Shown: positions 26,066-36,399 of the stretch, piece after piece
Layout of the letters: each line of letters begins with the position of its first letter
Numbering within the stretch: the first letter of the stretch is position 1
Assembly (NCBI GenBank): GCA_000526575.1
Contig: JAGI01000002.1
Coordinates: 1,488,001-1,552,000 of the forward strand
Direction: 5' to 3'
Source: Clostridium sp. 12(A)
GTDB taxonomy: Bacteria > Bacillota > Clostridia > Lachnospirales > Lachnospiraceae
Length of the DNA stretch: 64,000 nt
Notes under the pieces: model-generated
What the model saw: only the letters and a program-made list of their open reading frames with translations
What the model was told of the DNA's origin: nothing
Database searches by the model: none
Program-made: the position numbers and the translations under genes

Positions 26066-26896
26066 TTATCCCCTATGTTTCCCTAACCACAAAAGAATAT
26101 CAGCAATAATTTCGTTCCTGCTTGGTTCGTTTAAAATCTCGTGGTAAAGATTTGCATATATCTTCAGACTCTTATCCTTAGAACTGATCTCCTCAAAAAA
26201 CTCCAGGGAATCCTTGGCTGAGACAAGTCCGTCATCCGCTCCATGAAGTATGAGCACTGGGTCTGAGAAGTTTCCAATTTGTTCTTTTAACCATAACACA
26301 CCTGCATAAATCTGGTTAATAAGACCGATACTGATTTGCTTTTCCACCAGCGGGTCATTGGCATAGGCTTCTATGACTTTAGAATCGCTGCAAACTCCGT
26401 CCCCTAGTTCGTTTGGCAGATATGTATCCTCTGGAGCCGCAATTGGAAAAGAATCACCCATAATAGGATTGTTATAATGAGTCAGGGCACCAGAAGTAAT
26501 GATTCCGTCCACGGTCCCTGGGTGTTTGGTGCCATAGAGGGTTACCGTCTCTCCTCCCATGCTGTGACCAAATAAAAATACCTTTTTTCCTCCACTCTCT
26601 CTTTTGGCAATCGCAACGATTGTGGACAAATCATCTGGCATCTCGTTAAAATCGCTGAAGTAAACCCTCTTGCCTTCGGACTTCCCATGGCCTCTTTGGT
26701 CATACCGGTAAACGCTGTATCCATTTTCATTGAGCTTTTCTGTAAAATAATCATAACGGTTTAAATGCTCACACAATCCATGGGCAATAACAATCAAGGC
26801 CCTCGGATCTTCCACTACATCTTTCCTGAATCTCAGCTTTGTCCCGTCCCCAGAGACAACCATCATTTCCTCTTTTATGATCCCTTCTCTTTTCAT
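26066..26896 (-). CDS. alpha/beta hydrolase, monoacylglycerol lipase-like
   Basis: A 276-residue serine hydrolase of the Hydrolase_4 (lysophospholipase/monoglyceride lipase) type. The nucleophile elbow GHSMGG contains Ser112, the oxyanion region is VIAHGLCEH near residue 37, the Asp is in LILHGADDG near 224, and the His is in LYHEILNEP. There is no signal peptide. Its ribosome site GGAAGGGGAA is paired in a long hairpin (26902-26977) with a sequence just after the lactate operon's last gene. It is therefore the last reading frame of that run and perhaps translationally controlled. The natural ester is unknown. Confidence 0.82.
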   Translation of the reverse strand: MKREGIIKEEMMVVSGDGTKLRFRKDVVEDPRALIVIAHGLCEHLNRYDYFTEKLNENGYSVYRYDQRGHGKSEGKRVYFSDFNEMPDDLSTIVAIAKRESGGKKVFLFGHSMGGETVTLYGTKHPGTVDGIITSGALTHYNNPIMGDSFPIAAPEDTYLPNELGDGVCSDSKVIEAYANDPLVEKQISIGLINQIYAGVLWLKEQIGNFSDPVLILHGADDGLVSAKDSLEFFEEISSKDKSLKIYANLYHEILNEPSRNEIIADILLWLGKHRG

Positions 26897-26901
26897 AGCA
26901 A

Positions 26902-26977
26902 TTCCCCTTCCATGTAAGTATGAATTTTGATACAGACACAGCGATCTGTTATCCTCATCATACTACAGGAAGGGGAA
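26902..26977 (-). promoter_or_regulatory. long stem-loop occluding the hydrolase ribosome site
   Basis: TTCCCCTTCC (26902-26911) pairs with GGAAGGGGAA (26968-26977). Inside, TGT/ACA and AGTATGA (26917-26923)/TCATACT (26958-26964) continue the stem to about 20 bp with two single-base bulges, and the apex has a further GATACAG/CTGTTATC pairing. In the minus-strand RNA one arm contains the ribosome binding site of the hydrolase. No T-run follows on either strand, so it is not a standard terminator. Confidence 0.65.
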
Positions 26978-26987
26978 CGTGACAAGA

Positions 26988-28391
26988 TTACATCTGGGCA
27001 ACCTTATGTGGATTTAAAATGTTATTGGGGTCAAATACTTTTTTAATGCCATTCATGAGAATTAAATTAACCTCAGGCAGTGATTCTTTCAAATATGGTT
27101 TCTTTGCAAATCCAATTCCGTGTTCTCCGGATACCTGGCCTCCCAGGCTTCTGGCTTTTTCATACACCTTTTCCATTGCCCCGCTCATCCGTTTCTCCCA
27201 TTCCTCATCGCTTAAATCGTCCTTAAGCAAATAGGCATGAAGATTTCCGTCTCCCGCATGGCCGAAGCTCTTGATTCTTAGATCAAATTCTTCCTGAAGG
27301 CTGTGTAGGTAAGTGACCATTTCATTGACCAGGCTTCTTGGAACTACCATATCCACCTCATCCATGTAGGTGGTTGAGCCTTTGATAGCCTCTAAGAAGG
27401 CACCTCTGGCCTTCCAGATGGATTCCTCCCTTTCCTCCGTATCGGAGATGAGGACATCAAGAGCACCCTGCTCCAGACAGAGCTTTGCAACGCTGTCATA
27501 GGCCTTTTCAATTTCTTCCTGAGTGTTGCCGTCAAACTTAAGGAGGAGATAGGCGTCAGACTGCTTATCCGGAAATGCCTTTCCAAGGTACTCCTCTGCA
27601 TCAATGATAACTTCTCTCTGCATAAATTCTATGGCGGTTGGAATGGTCTTTGCCTTGACAATTAAGGGAACTGTATTAATTGCCTGTTCCAGGGTCGGGA
27701 AGGGAATTAAAAGACTGATGACCATCTTGGGGCGGGGAATCAGCTTTAAGGTGGCTTTTGTAATAAAGCCAAGGGTTCCCTCTGAGCCTACCATCAGATC
27801 CTTAAGGGCATATCCGGAGCTGTTTTTGACCACCTTGCCTCCAAACTCCGTAATCTCTCCATTGGGGAGCACCACTTCCAGTCCTCTTACATAATCACGG
27901 GTCACTCCGTATTTTACGGCCCTCATGCCTCCTGCATTGGTGCTGATATTGCCTCCGATGGTGGCTGATTTTTCCCCTGGGTCCGGCGGATAAAACAAAT
28001 CATGGTCTTCCACGTAAGCGGAAAGCTCCATAAGAAGGACGCCCGGTTCCACGGTTATGGTTAGATTGCCCTCATCAAGCTCCAGCACCTGATTCATCAA
28101 GGTGGTATCAATCATAATACCGTGTTCTATTGCCACGGAAGAGCCAACAAGCCCGGTACCGGCACCTCTTGGGGTAACTGGTATAACGTTTTCATAGGCA
28201 TATTTCATGACAGCAGATATTTCTTCGGCTGATTTCGCCTTCACCACAATATCCGGGTAGCTGCTGGTGCCGCTTAATTCATCATGGCTGTATTCTTCAT
28301 TGATAAAATCCCCAATTAAGATACGTTCTTCATCGGAAATGATACCTTTGATGTACGCAATATCTTCCTGATCTATTTTCTTATATCCCAT
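26988..28391 (-). CDS. lctD: FAD-linked lactate dehydrogenase subunit (GlcD/LctD type)
   Basis: A 467-residue FAD-binding oxidase with a PCMH-type N-terminal domain ([20 protein letters not shown] near residue 53; [21 protein letters not shown] near 135) and a C-terminal substrate domain ([15 protein letters not shown] and [11 protein letters not shown]). It oxidises lactate to pyruvate. With the EtfA (ferredoxin-like N-terminus) and EtfB directly upstream it forms the LctBCD-type complex known from Acetobacterium woodii, which uses reduced ferredoxin to drive NAD-dependent lactate oxidation. It is last in the 19-kb run, starting 2 bp after the etfA stop. The substrate call rests on the permease and racemase neighbours. 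Confidence 0.87.
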   Translation of the reverse strand: MGYKKIDQEDIAYIKGIISDEERILIGDFINEEYSHDELSGTSSYPDIVVKAKSAEEISAVMKYAYENVIPVTPRGAGTGLVGSSVAIEHGIMIDTTLMNQVLELDEGNLTITVEPGVLLMELSAYVEDHDLFYPPDPGEKSATIGGNISTNAGGMRAVKYGVTRDYVRGLEVVLPNGEITEFGGKVVKNSSGYALKDLMVGSEGTLGFITKATLKLIPRPKMVISLLIPFPTLEQAINTVPLIVKAKTIPTAIEFMQREVIIDAEEYLGKAFPDKQSDAYLLLKFDGNTQEEIEKAYDSVAKLCLEQGALDVLISDTEEREESIWKARGAFLEAIKGSTTYMDEVDMVVPRSLVNEMVTYLHSLQEEFDLRIKSFGHAGDGNLHAYLLKDDLSDEEWEKRMSGAMEKVYEKARSLGGQVSGEHGIGFAKKPYLKESLPEVNLILMNGIKKVFDPNNILNPHKVAQM

Positions 28392-28393
28392 GA

Positions 28394-29587
28394 TTACATT
28401 CCCTCCTTCTCTTTTACCCTTGCGATTAGCTTAGGAAGAATTTCGTAAAGGTCGCCTACCAGACAGTAATGAGCCGCTTTAAAGATAGGCGCTTTGGGAT
28501 CATTGTTAATGGCAAAGATGGTATCCGAATGATTCATGCCTGCCACGAACTGAATGGCTCCGGAGACTCCACAGGTGATGATAAGCTTTGGTCTCACCGT
28601 ACGTCCGCTCAATCCAATCTGATACTTTGCATCCAGCCAGCCGGATTCTGCCATGGGTCTGGTGCATGCCACCTGTCCGCCAAGAAGGTCTGCCAGTTCG
28701 TTCAGCATATGTAAATCCTCTTCTTTTTTTACTCCACGTCCGGCAACGATGAGAACATCGGAATTTTCTATGAAGGACTCCTTCTCCTTTGGCAGAATAT
28801 CAAGGACTTCTACATGGCTTGCAAGGGCATCGTTTGAAATGTCACAGGTCACGATTTCTCCTGATACGGAATCGGAACGAGCCGGGGCATTCATGATTTT
28901 ATACCGCACTGTAGCAATCTGGGGACGATGGTTGGGAGTTTTAATATGAGCCATGATATTTCCCCCAAAGGCTGGCCGGATCTGGGACAAATCCGAGTTT
29001 TCATTCATTTCCAAAATAGTACAGTCTGCCGTAAGTCCTGTTTTCATTCTGGCTGCCACCCTTGGTGCCAGCTGGCGTCCTACGGTGGTGGCCCCTACGA
29101 GAATAGAAGAGGGCTTATTCCTCCTTATAAAGTCTTCAAAGACGGCTGTATACGGCTCAATTTTGAAACGCTCCAGCTCATCCTTATCGTATACAAAGAC
29201 CTTATCAGCGCCGTAATGAAGGATTTCTTCACTCTTCTCCCGGATATCCTTTCCCATAAACAGGACCGATACTTCCTGTCCGGTAACAGCAGCCATTTCC
29301 TTCGCCTTACCAATGAGCTCAAAGGTAACGGGGTGAATCACTCCATCCACATGGTCTGCGTAAACGGCAATTCCCTTCCATTCCCCTTTGTTAATCTCCG
29401 GCTTCTTTCCGTCTTCCACGTACTCAACGGCACCTGCAGGTCCCTTTTTCACGCAGAGACGGCACATCTTGCAGGCGGCATTGACCACTACGCTTCCGTC
29501 CTGCTCTTCCAATGCCCCAAAGGGACAAATCTTTATCAGTTCCTGATTGTCAGGAATTCTTTCCTGATGTACTACTAATCTTGCCAT
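28394..29587 (-). CDS. lctC: EtfA with ferredoxin-like N-terminus (LctC type)
   Basis: A 397-residue electron transfer flavoprotein alpha subunit. The N-terminal ~65 residues hold Cys21, Cys39, Cys42 and Cys45 (CKMCRLC), enough for one iron-sulfur cluster. This is the extra domain reported for lactate-dehydrogenase-linked EtfA. The C-terminal FAD domain has [18 protein letters not shown] and CGVSGAIQF. It transfers electrons between the GlcD-type subunit, NAD and ferredoxin. It lies 11 bp after etfB. The other EtfA in this operon lacks the cluster domain, which separates the two electron-transfer branches. Confidence 0.9.
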   Translation of the reverse strand: MARLVVHQERIPDNQELIKICPFGALEEQDGSVVVNAACKMCRLCVKKGPAGAVEYVEDGKKPEINKGEWKGIAVYADHVDGVIHPVTFELIGKAKEMAAVTGQEVSVLFMGKDIREKSEEILHYGADKVFVYDKDELERFKIEPYTAVFEDFIRRNKPSSILVGATTVGRQLAPRVAARMKTGLTADCTILEMNENSDLSQIRPAFGGNIMAHIKTPNHRPQIATVRYKIMNAPARSDSVSGEIVTCDISNDALASHVEVLDILPKEKESFIENSDVLIVAGRGVKKEEDLHMLNELADLLGGQVACTRPMAESGWLDAKYQIGLSGRTVRPKLIITCGVSGAIQFVAGMNHSDTIFAINNDPKAPIFKAAHYCLVGDLYEILPKLIARVKEKEGM

Positions 29588-29598
29588 GATATTCCCTC

Positions 29599-30387
29599 CT
29601 AAACGAACTTCAGTTCCACAATTTTGTCAAACAGTTTCCTGGCAAGCACGTCTCCTGATTCTTCCCAGACTTCCTTTTTGTCATTGGTTTCCGGAGGAAA
29701 TATCTTCTGTACCTGTGTTGGAGAGCCGTTAAGGCCGTAATTCATTTCATCCTGATCCGTCATATCATCCAGGGAAAGGACCCGGATCTCCCGGTCCTTT
29801 GTCTCTGACTTTTTTACATAGGAGGGAAGTCTTGGCTGAAAGATATCCTTATCCAGGGCTAACAGGCAGGGGAATTTTACCTTTGCTACCTCTACTTCAC
29901 CTGGAAGGTCCATATCCACCGTGATTCCATCCTCTTCCAGAGACCTGATGCTTACCACATTGGATACACTTGGTATATTCAGCCATTCAGATATCTCCGG
30001 CCCTACCTGTGCGGTGTCTCCGTCTGTGGTCTGCTTGCCGCAGAGGATTAAATCATACTCTCCCATGGCCTTTATGCCCTGAGACAGGGTATAGCTGGTG
30101 GCAAGAACATCGGCTCCGCCAAATCTCCGGTCCGATAAAAGGGTCCCATGGTCTGCTCCCATGGAAAATGCCTCCCGGATTACCTGCTTGGCCTGAGGCG
30201 GCCCCATGGAGATGACGTCGACCTCTCCTCCTGTTTTCTCTTTGATCCGAAGCGCTGTTTCAATGGCATAGAGATCATAAGGATTCATCTTAGAGGCTGC
30301 TCCGTCCCTTTTTAGTACTCCGGTAACAGGGTCCACCTCTACCTTATTGCTGTCAGGTACCTGTTTGATACAAACTAGAATCTTCAT
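29599..30387 (-). CDS. lctB: EtfB (LctB type)
   Basis: A 262-residue electron transfer flavoprotein beta subunit beginning MKILVCIKQVPDSNKVEVDP. The AMP/FAD-domain block (DLILCGKQTTDGDTAQVGPE) lies near residue 110, and the C-terminal arm wraps the alpha subunit in known structures. The start at 30387 follows AAAGGAAG. A longer frame to 30438 overlaps the permease gene. It forms a heterodimer with the EtfA encoded next, and the pair serves the lactate dehydrogenase subunit at 26988. Confidence 0.9.
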   Translation of the reverse strand: MKILVCIKQVPDSNKVEVDPVTGVLKRDGAASKMNPYDLYAIETALRIKEKTGGEVDVISMGPPQAKQVIREAFSMGADHGTLLSDRRFGGADVLATSYTLSQGIKAMGEYDLILCGKQTTDGDTAQVGPEISEWLNIPSVSNVVSIRSLEEDGITVDMDLPGEVEVAKVKFPCLLALDKDIFQPRLPSYVKKSETKDREIRVLSLDDMTDQDEMNYGLNGSPTQVQKIFPPETNDKKEVWEESGDVLARKLFDKIVELKFV

Positions 30388-30404
30388 GTTTTTTACTTCC
30401 TTTC

Positions 30405-31946
30405 CTAGTAAATCCAGTTTCCAAAAAATGCGATACACCCGGCAATTACGATAAAGACAGCACTGTATTTTACTGCTTTATTTAACACTTTGCTTTCACT
30501 GCCTAACAGATTGGCTGCCGCAGCGCCGATGGCTATGCTTTGAGGAGCAATCATTTTTCCAATGGTTGCGCCTACGGTGCTTGCCGATACCAGCCACACC
30601 TGACTGATTCCAAGGTTAGAAGCCGTCTGGGCCTGGAGGCTTCCAAACAGGACACTGGAGGACGTTCCACTTCCTGTCACATAAGCCCCAAGCGCTCCTA
30701 CCAGGGGAGCCGTCAGAGGATATAGGCTTCCCATGAGTGCCAGCATGGTACCTGCAATGGCGGCAATCATACCGCTGTATCCCATGATTTTGGACATGGC
30801 CATTATGGTTACAATGGTCAGGATGGTTTTCCACATTTGCTTTATGGTGCTGATAAATACCTTCTTCATGCTGTTAAAATCTGCCCCCTGTATCTTACCT
30901 CCGATCACTGCCGCCGCCCCGATTAAGACACCCGGAGTGGCAAGCCAGACAAAGGTATATGGCTTTCCTCCTTCTCCGGAATAAATAGGAACAGAGGTCT
31001 TTACACCGGAGAGCAGCCGGTTGATGGACGGCACCATCTTAGAGGTCAGAAGGAGAAATACAAAGATTAAGATAAAAGGCATCCAGGCCTTTCCCGCTTC
31101 CTTAAAGGTTATTTTCTTTTCCCTGTCCGGCGCACCTCCTTCAATCAAGTACTCAGGGTCAGGATTCTGATACCATTTCTTTGAAACACCAATGGTGACA
31201 GCCAGAGAACAGATGGAGCCGATGATGACCGGAAGCTCTGCTCCGAGAAAACGGGCTGCAAGGAGATTTGGTACTGCAAAGGATACGCCTGCAACAAGAG
31301 CTACCGGCCAGACTCCTTTTAATGCCTTTACCGAGTTTCCGATGATACATACCATTAGAAATGGAGCGAGGATCATAAAAGGAAATAACTGAAGCGCAGT
31401 GGCAAAGGCCACTTCCCCAGCTGGAAGTCCAGCAATCTGGGCTACGGTGACCGTGGGTATTCCTACGGACCCAAAGGCCGTGGGGGATGCATTGGCTACC
31501 AGACAGGCTACAGTAACTGCAATGGGTGGAAAGCCCATGCCGCATAACATACTTGCCGGTATGGCAATTGCGGTCCCAAAGCCAGCCATGCCTTCCATAA
31601 AGCCACCAAAGCACCAGCCGATAATCAGGAGCAGAATCCGTTTATCTCTGGATACTCCCGCAAGAATCTCCTTGATGACATCCATGCTTCCTGTATCAAT
31701 GCAAAGGTTATATGTAAATATGGCTGCAAGGATTACAAGACTAATGGGCCAAAGGGCAAGGGCTACCCCCTCGGCCCCTGCGGTAAAGCAGTCCCAGGCC
31801 GGCATCTTCCAGTAGGTCAGGGACAAAACAACTGCAATGGCAAGGGCAATGGGACATGCCTTAAATGCCGGAAGCTTTAACAGACTAAGTGCTGTCATAA
31901 GCCATAAAATAGGTGATAACGCAAGAAGAAAGATAATACCATTCAT
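30405..31946 (-). CDS. lctP: L-lactate permease family transporter
   Basis: A 513-residue LldP/GlcA-type proton symporter with about 12-14 hydrophobic segments. Family stretches include GFGTAIAIPASMLCGMGFPP and VTGSGTSSSVLFGSLQ. It imports lactate (and possibly glycolate). ATG 31946 follows GGAGGGG. It lies between the two Etf pairs of the operon, 34 bp after etfA2 and 17 bp before etfB1, so lactate is the likely substrate of the adjacent dehydrogenases. Confidence 0.92.
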   Translation of the reverse strand: MNGIIFLLALSPILWLMTALSLLKLPAFKACPIALAIAVVLSLTYWKMPAWDCFTAGAEGVALALWPISLVILAAIFTYNLCIDTGSMDVIKEILAGVSRDKRILLLIIGWCFGGFMEGMAGFGTAIAIPASMLCGMGFPPIAVTVACLVANASPTAFGSVGIPTVTVAQIAGLPAGEVAFATALQLFPFMILAPFLMVCIIGNSVKALKGVWPVALVAGVSFAVPNLLAARFLGAELPVIIGSICSLAVTIGVSKKWYQNPDPEYLIEGGAPDREKKITFKEAGKAWMPFILIFVFLLLTSKMVPSINRLLSGVKTSVPIYSGEGGKPYTFVWLATPGVLIGAAAVIGGKIQGADFNSMKKVFISTIKQMWKTILTIVTIMAMSKIMGYSGMIAAIAGTMLALMGSLYPLTAPLVGALGAYVTGSGTSSSVLFGSLQAQTASNLGISQVWLVSASTVGATIGKMIAPQSIAIGAAAANLLGSESKVLNKAVKYSAVFIVIAGCIAFFGNWIY

Positions 31947-31980
31947 AACCGACCCCTCCATACACCTTAAAAGATTTACC

Positions 31981-32964
31981 TTACCGTAACGAAATCCTTT
32001 TAATCTCCTCTATGAGAAGGGGAATTATCTTAACCGCATCCCCCACAATTCCTACGTCTGCAATATCAAAAACAGGCGCATCCTCATCTTTATTAATGGC
32101 TACGATATACCCGGAACCAATCATGCCCGAAACATGCTGGGTGGCTCCTGAGATTCCGCAGGCAATGTATAGCTTTGGCGCTACGATTTTCCCGGACTGC
32201 CCCACCTGATGGGAACGGGGAACCCACTCTGCTTCAATGGCCGGTCTCGTTGCCCCCACAACGCCATGACAGGCCTCTGCCAGCTGCTCCACCAGTTTAA
32301 AATTCTCCAGGCTTCCCATTCCTCTTCCGCCGGATACAATGACCTCTGCCTCTTCCAGATTCACGGCCTCTGCCATCTCTTTCACCACATCTACAATTTT
32401 TAACCGGCTGGTTTCTTCTGTCTCTACCTTCTCCTTAAAAATCTCACCGGTTCTTTCAGAGGTTAACTCCTTTGCAAATGCCCCGGCTCTGACGACTGCA
32501 ATCGCTGGTGTTCCTTTTATAATCAGCTGATTTAGAACGGTTCCCCCATAAACCGGACAGGTAAAGACCAGCTGACCATCCGTTTCTGTGATATCCATGA
32601 CATCTACGGCACAGCCGGTATGAAGCCGGCAGGCAACCATTGGCATTATGTCCTTTCCTGCAAGGGTTCCTGCCGACAGAATCAAAGACGGACGGTATTT
32701 TTCTGCCAGCTTTGTGAGAACTTCTCCGTACACCTCCATGTTATAGGCTTCCCTGTTGACCATAATCGCCTGATCTGCACCAGCCAGAATGGAGGTGCGG
32801 GCTGCTTCCTCTAAATCCAAGCCAATAAGTACAGCAATGACCTTTTCCCCCCGGTCTGCTGCCAGCTTATGGGCCTTTGAAAGCGCCTCCAGGGCGCCAC
32901 TGACTGGAGATTTAGAAACGGTTTCCACATAAACCATGATATTCTTTCCAACTGAAACACTCAT
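31981..32964 (-). CDS. etfA: EtfA, butyryl-CoA dehydrogenase-associated
   Basis: A 327-residue electron transfer flavoprotein alpha subunit of standard length with no ferredoxin-like extension. The N-terminal domain ([20 protein letters not shown]) is followed by the C-terminal FAD domain ([33 protein letters not shown]). With EtfB (32977) and the acyl-CoA dehydrogenase (33771) it should form the Bcd-EtfAB complex, which oxidises NADH with crotonyl-CoA and reduces ferredoxin by flavin-based bifurcation. The gene follows etfB by 12 bp, with AGGAGG before ATG. Confidence 0.9.
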   Translation of the reverse strand: MSVSVGKNIMVYVETVSKSPVSGALEALSKAHKLAADRGEKVIAVLIGLDLEEAARTSILAGADQAIMVNREAYNMEVYGEVLTKLAEKYRPSLILSAGTLAGKDIMPMVACRLHTGCAVDVMDITETDGQLVFTCPVYGGTVLNQLIIKGTPAIAVVRAGAFAKELTSERTGEIFKEKVETEETSRLKIVDVVKEMAEAVNLEEAEVIVSGGRGMGSLENFKLVEQLAEACHGVVGATRPAIEAEWVPRSHQVGQSGKIVAPKLYIACGISGATQHVSGMIGSGYIVAINKDEDAPVFDIADVGIVGDAVKIIPLLIEEIKRISLR

Positions 32965-32976
32965 TTCTTTCTCCTC

Positions 32977-33753
32977 CTAAAAAATCCTGGCTTTTGTCAT
33001 CACAGACATGGCCTCAGTGACTGCTTCCTGGATATTATCACCTTTTATTTTCACTCCGGCTGCCCGCTTTGGCGGCTCCAGGATCTGAAGCACCTTAAAC
33101 TGACTTTCTAAGTGATCCAATGGAGATAATTCCGTTATCTCCTTTTTTCTGGCAGCCATCTTACTTTTGATGGTAGGATACCTTGGGTCATAGTTGGGCT
33201 TTTGAATCGTAACCACACAAGGGAGGGCCGCCTCCATCACCCGATAGCCTTCCTCTGTCTCCTGTTTTAGCTTTATGCCGCCCTCTACTGGCTCCACAGC
33301 TATAACATTGGCAGCCACGGGCAGGGAACACTCCTTTCCAAGAAAGAGTCCCACCTGACTGGAAGCATAATCTGTGGATTCCTTTCCGCAGAAAATCAGG
33401 TCAAAGGGTTTCCCCCTATCCTTCTCCATATCTCCAATTGCCTTTTTTAAGGTTTTTGAAATGCCAGCGGGATCATGACTTAAAGCAGCAGCATCCTTTA
33501 CCAGATAGGCGTTGTCAGCACCTACGGCCAGACAGTTCTTCAGGGAATTTTTGACATCCTCCCCACCTATGGAAACCACGGTGATTTCTCCTCCATGGGC
33601 TTCTTTCAGCCTTGCGGCCATTTCCAGAGCGTAGGTGTCAAAGGCATTCACCACTGGTGTTACCCCTTGTAGGGCAGGCGTTTTTGAAACCGGATCAAGA
33701 GAGATTTCCACAGAATCATCGGGCACCTGTTTGATACAAACTAATAGTTCCAT
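32977..33753 (-). CDS. etfB: EtfB, butyryl-CoA dehydrogenase-associated
   Basis: A 258-residue EtfB beginning MELLVCIKQVPDDSVEISLD. The nucleotide-binding block DLIFCGKESTDYASSQVG is near residue 122, and the C-terminal segment is longer than in respiratory EtfB, as in the bifurcating type. It lies 17 bp after the acyl-CoA dehydrogenase gene and before etfA. Reduced ferredoxin from this complex is what the downstream LctBCD-type complex would consume. That coupling is inferred from known biochemistry of both complexes. Confidence 0.9.
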   Translation of the reverse strand: MELLVCIKQVPDDSVEISLDPVSKTPALQGVTPVVNAFDTYALEMAARLKEAHGGEITVVSIGGEDVKNSLKNCLAVGADNAYLVKDAAALSHDPAGISKTLKKAIGDMEKDRGKPFDLIFCGKESTDYASSQVGLFLGKECSLPVAANVIAVEPVEGGIKLKQETEEGYRVMEAALPCVVTIQKPNYDPRYPTIKSKMAARKKEITELSPLDHLESQFKVLQILEPPKRAAGVKIKGDNIQEAVTEAMSVMTKARIF

Positions 33754-33770
33754 CCCTTTCTCCCTCCTTT

Positions 33771-34907
33771 TTATCTGCCGATGATATTGTTGGCTATGAC
33801 GATTCGCTGAATTTCATTGGTTCCCTCAAAGATCTGGAATATTTTTGCATCTCTTAGAAGCTTTTCTACGGGATATTCCCGGCTGTATCCATAACCACCA
33901 AAGATCTGAATGGCTTCTGAAGCAACTTCCATGGCGATGTCTGAGGCATAGCATTTGGCAATGGCGGATTCCATGGTATAGGTAAGACCAAGGTCCATTC
34001 TCGTAAGGGCATGGGCTACCATCTGACGGGCAGTTTCGGTCTTGATCTGCATATCTGCCACCTTAAACTGGAGCCCCTGGTTCTTGATGACTGGATTGCC
34101 AAACTGAATTCGTTCTTTTCCATAAGAGATTGCCTCTTCAATGCCTCTTTGCGCAATCCCCGCTGCAATACATCCCATCCAGGTACGGGCCTGATCCAGG
34201 GTCTTCATGGCAATGGAAAATCCCTTTCCTTCCTCACCGATTAAGTGAGAGGCTGGTATCCTTACATCTTCCAGAACTACATCACAGGTGTTGGAGGTTC
34301 TGATTCCCATCTTATTCTCTTCTTTGCCTGTGCTAAGCCCCGGCGTTCCTGCTTCAATGAGAAACATGGACATTCCCTTTACGCCTTTTGTCTTATCTGT
34401 CATGGCTGTCACGCAGTAGAATGCGGCAACTCCCCCATTGGTGATAAAGCATTTCCTGCCATTTAGAACATAGGAATCTCCATCCTTTACTGCCGTAGTC
34501 TTACCGGCGCCTGCATCAGAGCCTGCCCCCGGTTCTGTGAGACAGAATGCACCAAGGCCGCCTTCTAAGACCAACTCACATACTCTCTCTTTCTGGGCTT
34601 CACTGCCTGCAATTAAGACTGGCTTAAGAGCAAGGCCGCTGGCGGAAATGGTGGTGGCAAAACCAGCATCTGCAATTGCCATCTGCTCAATAAGGGCAGC
34701 CACATCCACACGGCTTAAGCCAGGTCCCCCGTATTCCTCCGGCACCTCCAGGGCCTGATACCCCTGTTCAAAGGCCTTTTCATAAATTTCCCTGGGCCAC
34801 TCTCCTGAAACATCAAACTCCTTACACGGTTCCTTTACTTCCTTTTCACAGAAATTCTTCACATCCTGCAATAAGTCCTGTGCCTCTTCTGATATCAAAT
34901 ATGCCAT
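33771..34907 (-). CDS. bcd: butyryl-CoA dehydrogenase (short-chain acyl-CoA dehydrogenase)
   Basis: A 378-residue acyl-CoA dehydrogenase of normal family length. The signatures are FCLTEPGAGSDAG (near 128), GGYGYSREYPVEKLLRD (near 340) and the active-site FEGTNEIQR segment (near 363). It catalyses crotonyl-CoA to butyryl-CoA. The adjacent etfBA genes mark it as the bifurcating Bcd. It starts at ATG 34907 after CAGGAGG. Its position after crotonase, 3-hydroxybutyryl-CoA dehydrogenase and thiolase genes completes the acetyl-CoA to butyryl-CoA route. Confidence 0.92.
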   Translation of the reverse strand: MAYLISEEAQDLLQDVKNFCEKEVKEPCKEFDVSGEWPREIYEKAFEQGYQALEVPEEYGGPGLSRVDVAALIEQMAIADAGFATTISASGLALKPVLIAGSEAQKERVCELVLEGGLGAFCLTEPGAGSDAGAGKTTAVKDGDSYVLNGRKCFITNGGVAAFYCVTAMTDKTKGVKGMSMFLIEAGTPGLSTGKEENKMGIRTSNTCDVVLEDVRIPASHLIGEEGKGFSIAMKTLDQARTWMGCIAAGIAQRGIEEAISYGKERIQFGNPVIKNQGLQFKVADMQIKTETARQMVAHALTRMDLGLTYTMESAIAKCYASDIAMEVASEAIQIFGGYGYSREYPVEKLLRDAKIFQIFEGTNEIQRIVIANNIIGR

Positions 34908-34938
34908 TTTTTTCGCCTCCTGGACATTTCATTTTTGG

Positions 34939-36366
34939 TTATCGCTTATAACAGATTTTCCCTGGATTCAAGATCATCTTAGGATCAAATACTTCCTTGA
35001 TACCTTTCATTAAGCGCATGCTGGTCTCTCCTGCGAACGCTGCCAGATACTCCATCTTGCCGTGACCAATGCCGTGCTCACCGGAAATCATTCCACCGCA
35101 TTCCGCTGCCTTTTTATAGATCAGATCCATGAATTCTGCTACCTGCTTTTTAAACTCAGCCTCATCCATTTCATTGGCACAGGTATAGATATGTAAGTTT
35201 CCGTCTCCTGCGTGACCAAAGCTCTTAATGGTAAAGTCGTACCGGTCTTCCAGTGATTTGACATATGAAAGATAAGATGGAATCTGGTTGACCGGAACCA
35301 CTACATCACACTCATCCAGAAGCTTTGTTTCTGCTTCAATGGCTTCCAGGAAAGTACTTCTGGCTTCCCAGGCTTCCTTTTTCTTTATGGGGGTATCTGC
35401 CACCAGAACATCTACAGCCCCTTCTTCCAGTACCACCTCTGCTGCCTGCTCGGAAAGCTCCTCTAAAAGATCTGCTCTGTCACCATCAAAGGTAATGAGT
35501 AAGTACGCGCCAATATCCACGCCCTCCACTTCTGTTGGAAATACGTGTTTTCCCAGATACCGCTCGGAAGACAGAACGATTTCTTTTTCCATGAACTCCA
35601 GAGCCTGAGGCTTTAAGCCTGCCCGGAATATCTTTGGTACGGCGCCGATGCAGTCCTCCAGATTTTCAAAAGGAACAATCAGGCTAATGGTTTCCTTGGG
35701 AGCCGGAATTACTTTAAGCGTCAGTTCTGTTATGATGCCAAGAGTTCCTTCGGAACCGATCATCAGATTAATTAAGCTATAGCCGGTGGAGGTCTTGGAA
35801 ACCGATGCCCCCAGATGAATGATCTCTCCAGTGGGGAGCACTACGGTCATAGCCCTGACATAATCTCTGGTGCACCCATACTTTACCGCCCTCATTCCAC
35901 CTGCATTGGTGGAGACATTGCCTCCTAACGTGGCAAACTTCTCTCCTGGATCCGGGGGATATAAAAGCCCTTTGTTTTTTGCATCCTCAGCAAGGTCATT
36001 TAACAGCACTCCAGGCTGGACGCGGACCACAAAATTCTCCTCGTCGTAATTAAGAATCTTGTTCATCTTACTCATGTCAAGAAGAACTCCCCCATGAATG
36101 GCTACGGCTGCCCCGGTAAGACCAGTGCCTGCTCCTCTTGGAATCACAGGAATATTGTGTTCAAAGCACAGCTTAACAATGGCTGCGATGTCCTCCGTGG
36201 TGGTGGCTTCAATCACGACTTCCGGGATTCCCTTTCCATAAATGGGCATTTCATCATGAAAATAGTCCTCGTTGATTTCTTCATTTTTATGGACCTTCCC
36301 AGGAACGATTGCCTGAAGCTCCTGTATTAACTGGGGAGTAACCTGATTGTAAGTTACATCTTCCAT
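34939..36366 (-). CDS. second GlcD-type FAD-linked 2-hydroxyacid dehydrogenase
   Basis: A 475-residue paralogue of the dehydrogenase at 26988. It has the PCMH domain ([20 protein letters not shown] near residue 75; PPDPGEKFATLGGNVSTNAGG near 137) and the C-terminal [15 protein letters not shown] and SGEHGIGHGK motifs. It probably oxidises one lactate enantiomer or a related 2-hydroxyacid. It lies between larA and bcd, with 31-33 bp gaps. Two paralogues with one racemase could mean one enzyme per stereoisomer, or one tied to each Etf pair. Sequence alone does not decide. Confidence 0.82.
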   Translation of the reverse strand: MEDVTYNQVTPQLIQELQAIVPGKVHKNEEINEDYFHDEMPIYGKGIPEVVIEATTTEDIAAIVKLCFEHNIPVIPRGAGTGLTGAAVAIHGGVLLDMSKMNKILNYDEENFVVRVQPGVLLNDLAEDAKNKGLLYPPDPGEKFATLGGNVSTNAGGMRAVKYGCTRDYVRAMTVVLPTGEIIHLGASVSKTSTGYSLINLMIGSEGTLGIITELTLKVIPAPKETISLIVPFENLEDCIGAVPKIFRAGLKPQALEFMEKEIVLSSERYLGKHVFPTEVEGVDIGAYLLITFDGDRADLLEELSEQAAEVVLEEGAVDVLVADTPIKKKEAWEARSTFLEAIEAETKLLDECDVVVPVNQIPSYLSYVKSLEDRYDFTIKSFGHAGDGNLHIYTCANEMDEAEFKKQVAEFMDLIYKKAAECGGMISGEHGIGHGKMEYLAAFAGETSMRLMKGIKEVFDPKMILNPGKICYKR

Positions 36367-36399
36367 TTTTCTGCCTCCTTTGCGGTAGTTATCAGTTAT

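Noticed and set aside
28928-29578. Plus-strand open frame of about 215 codons opposite the ferredoxin-domain EtfA
   Set aside because: It is antisense to a well-conserved gene, with no start signal or motif.
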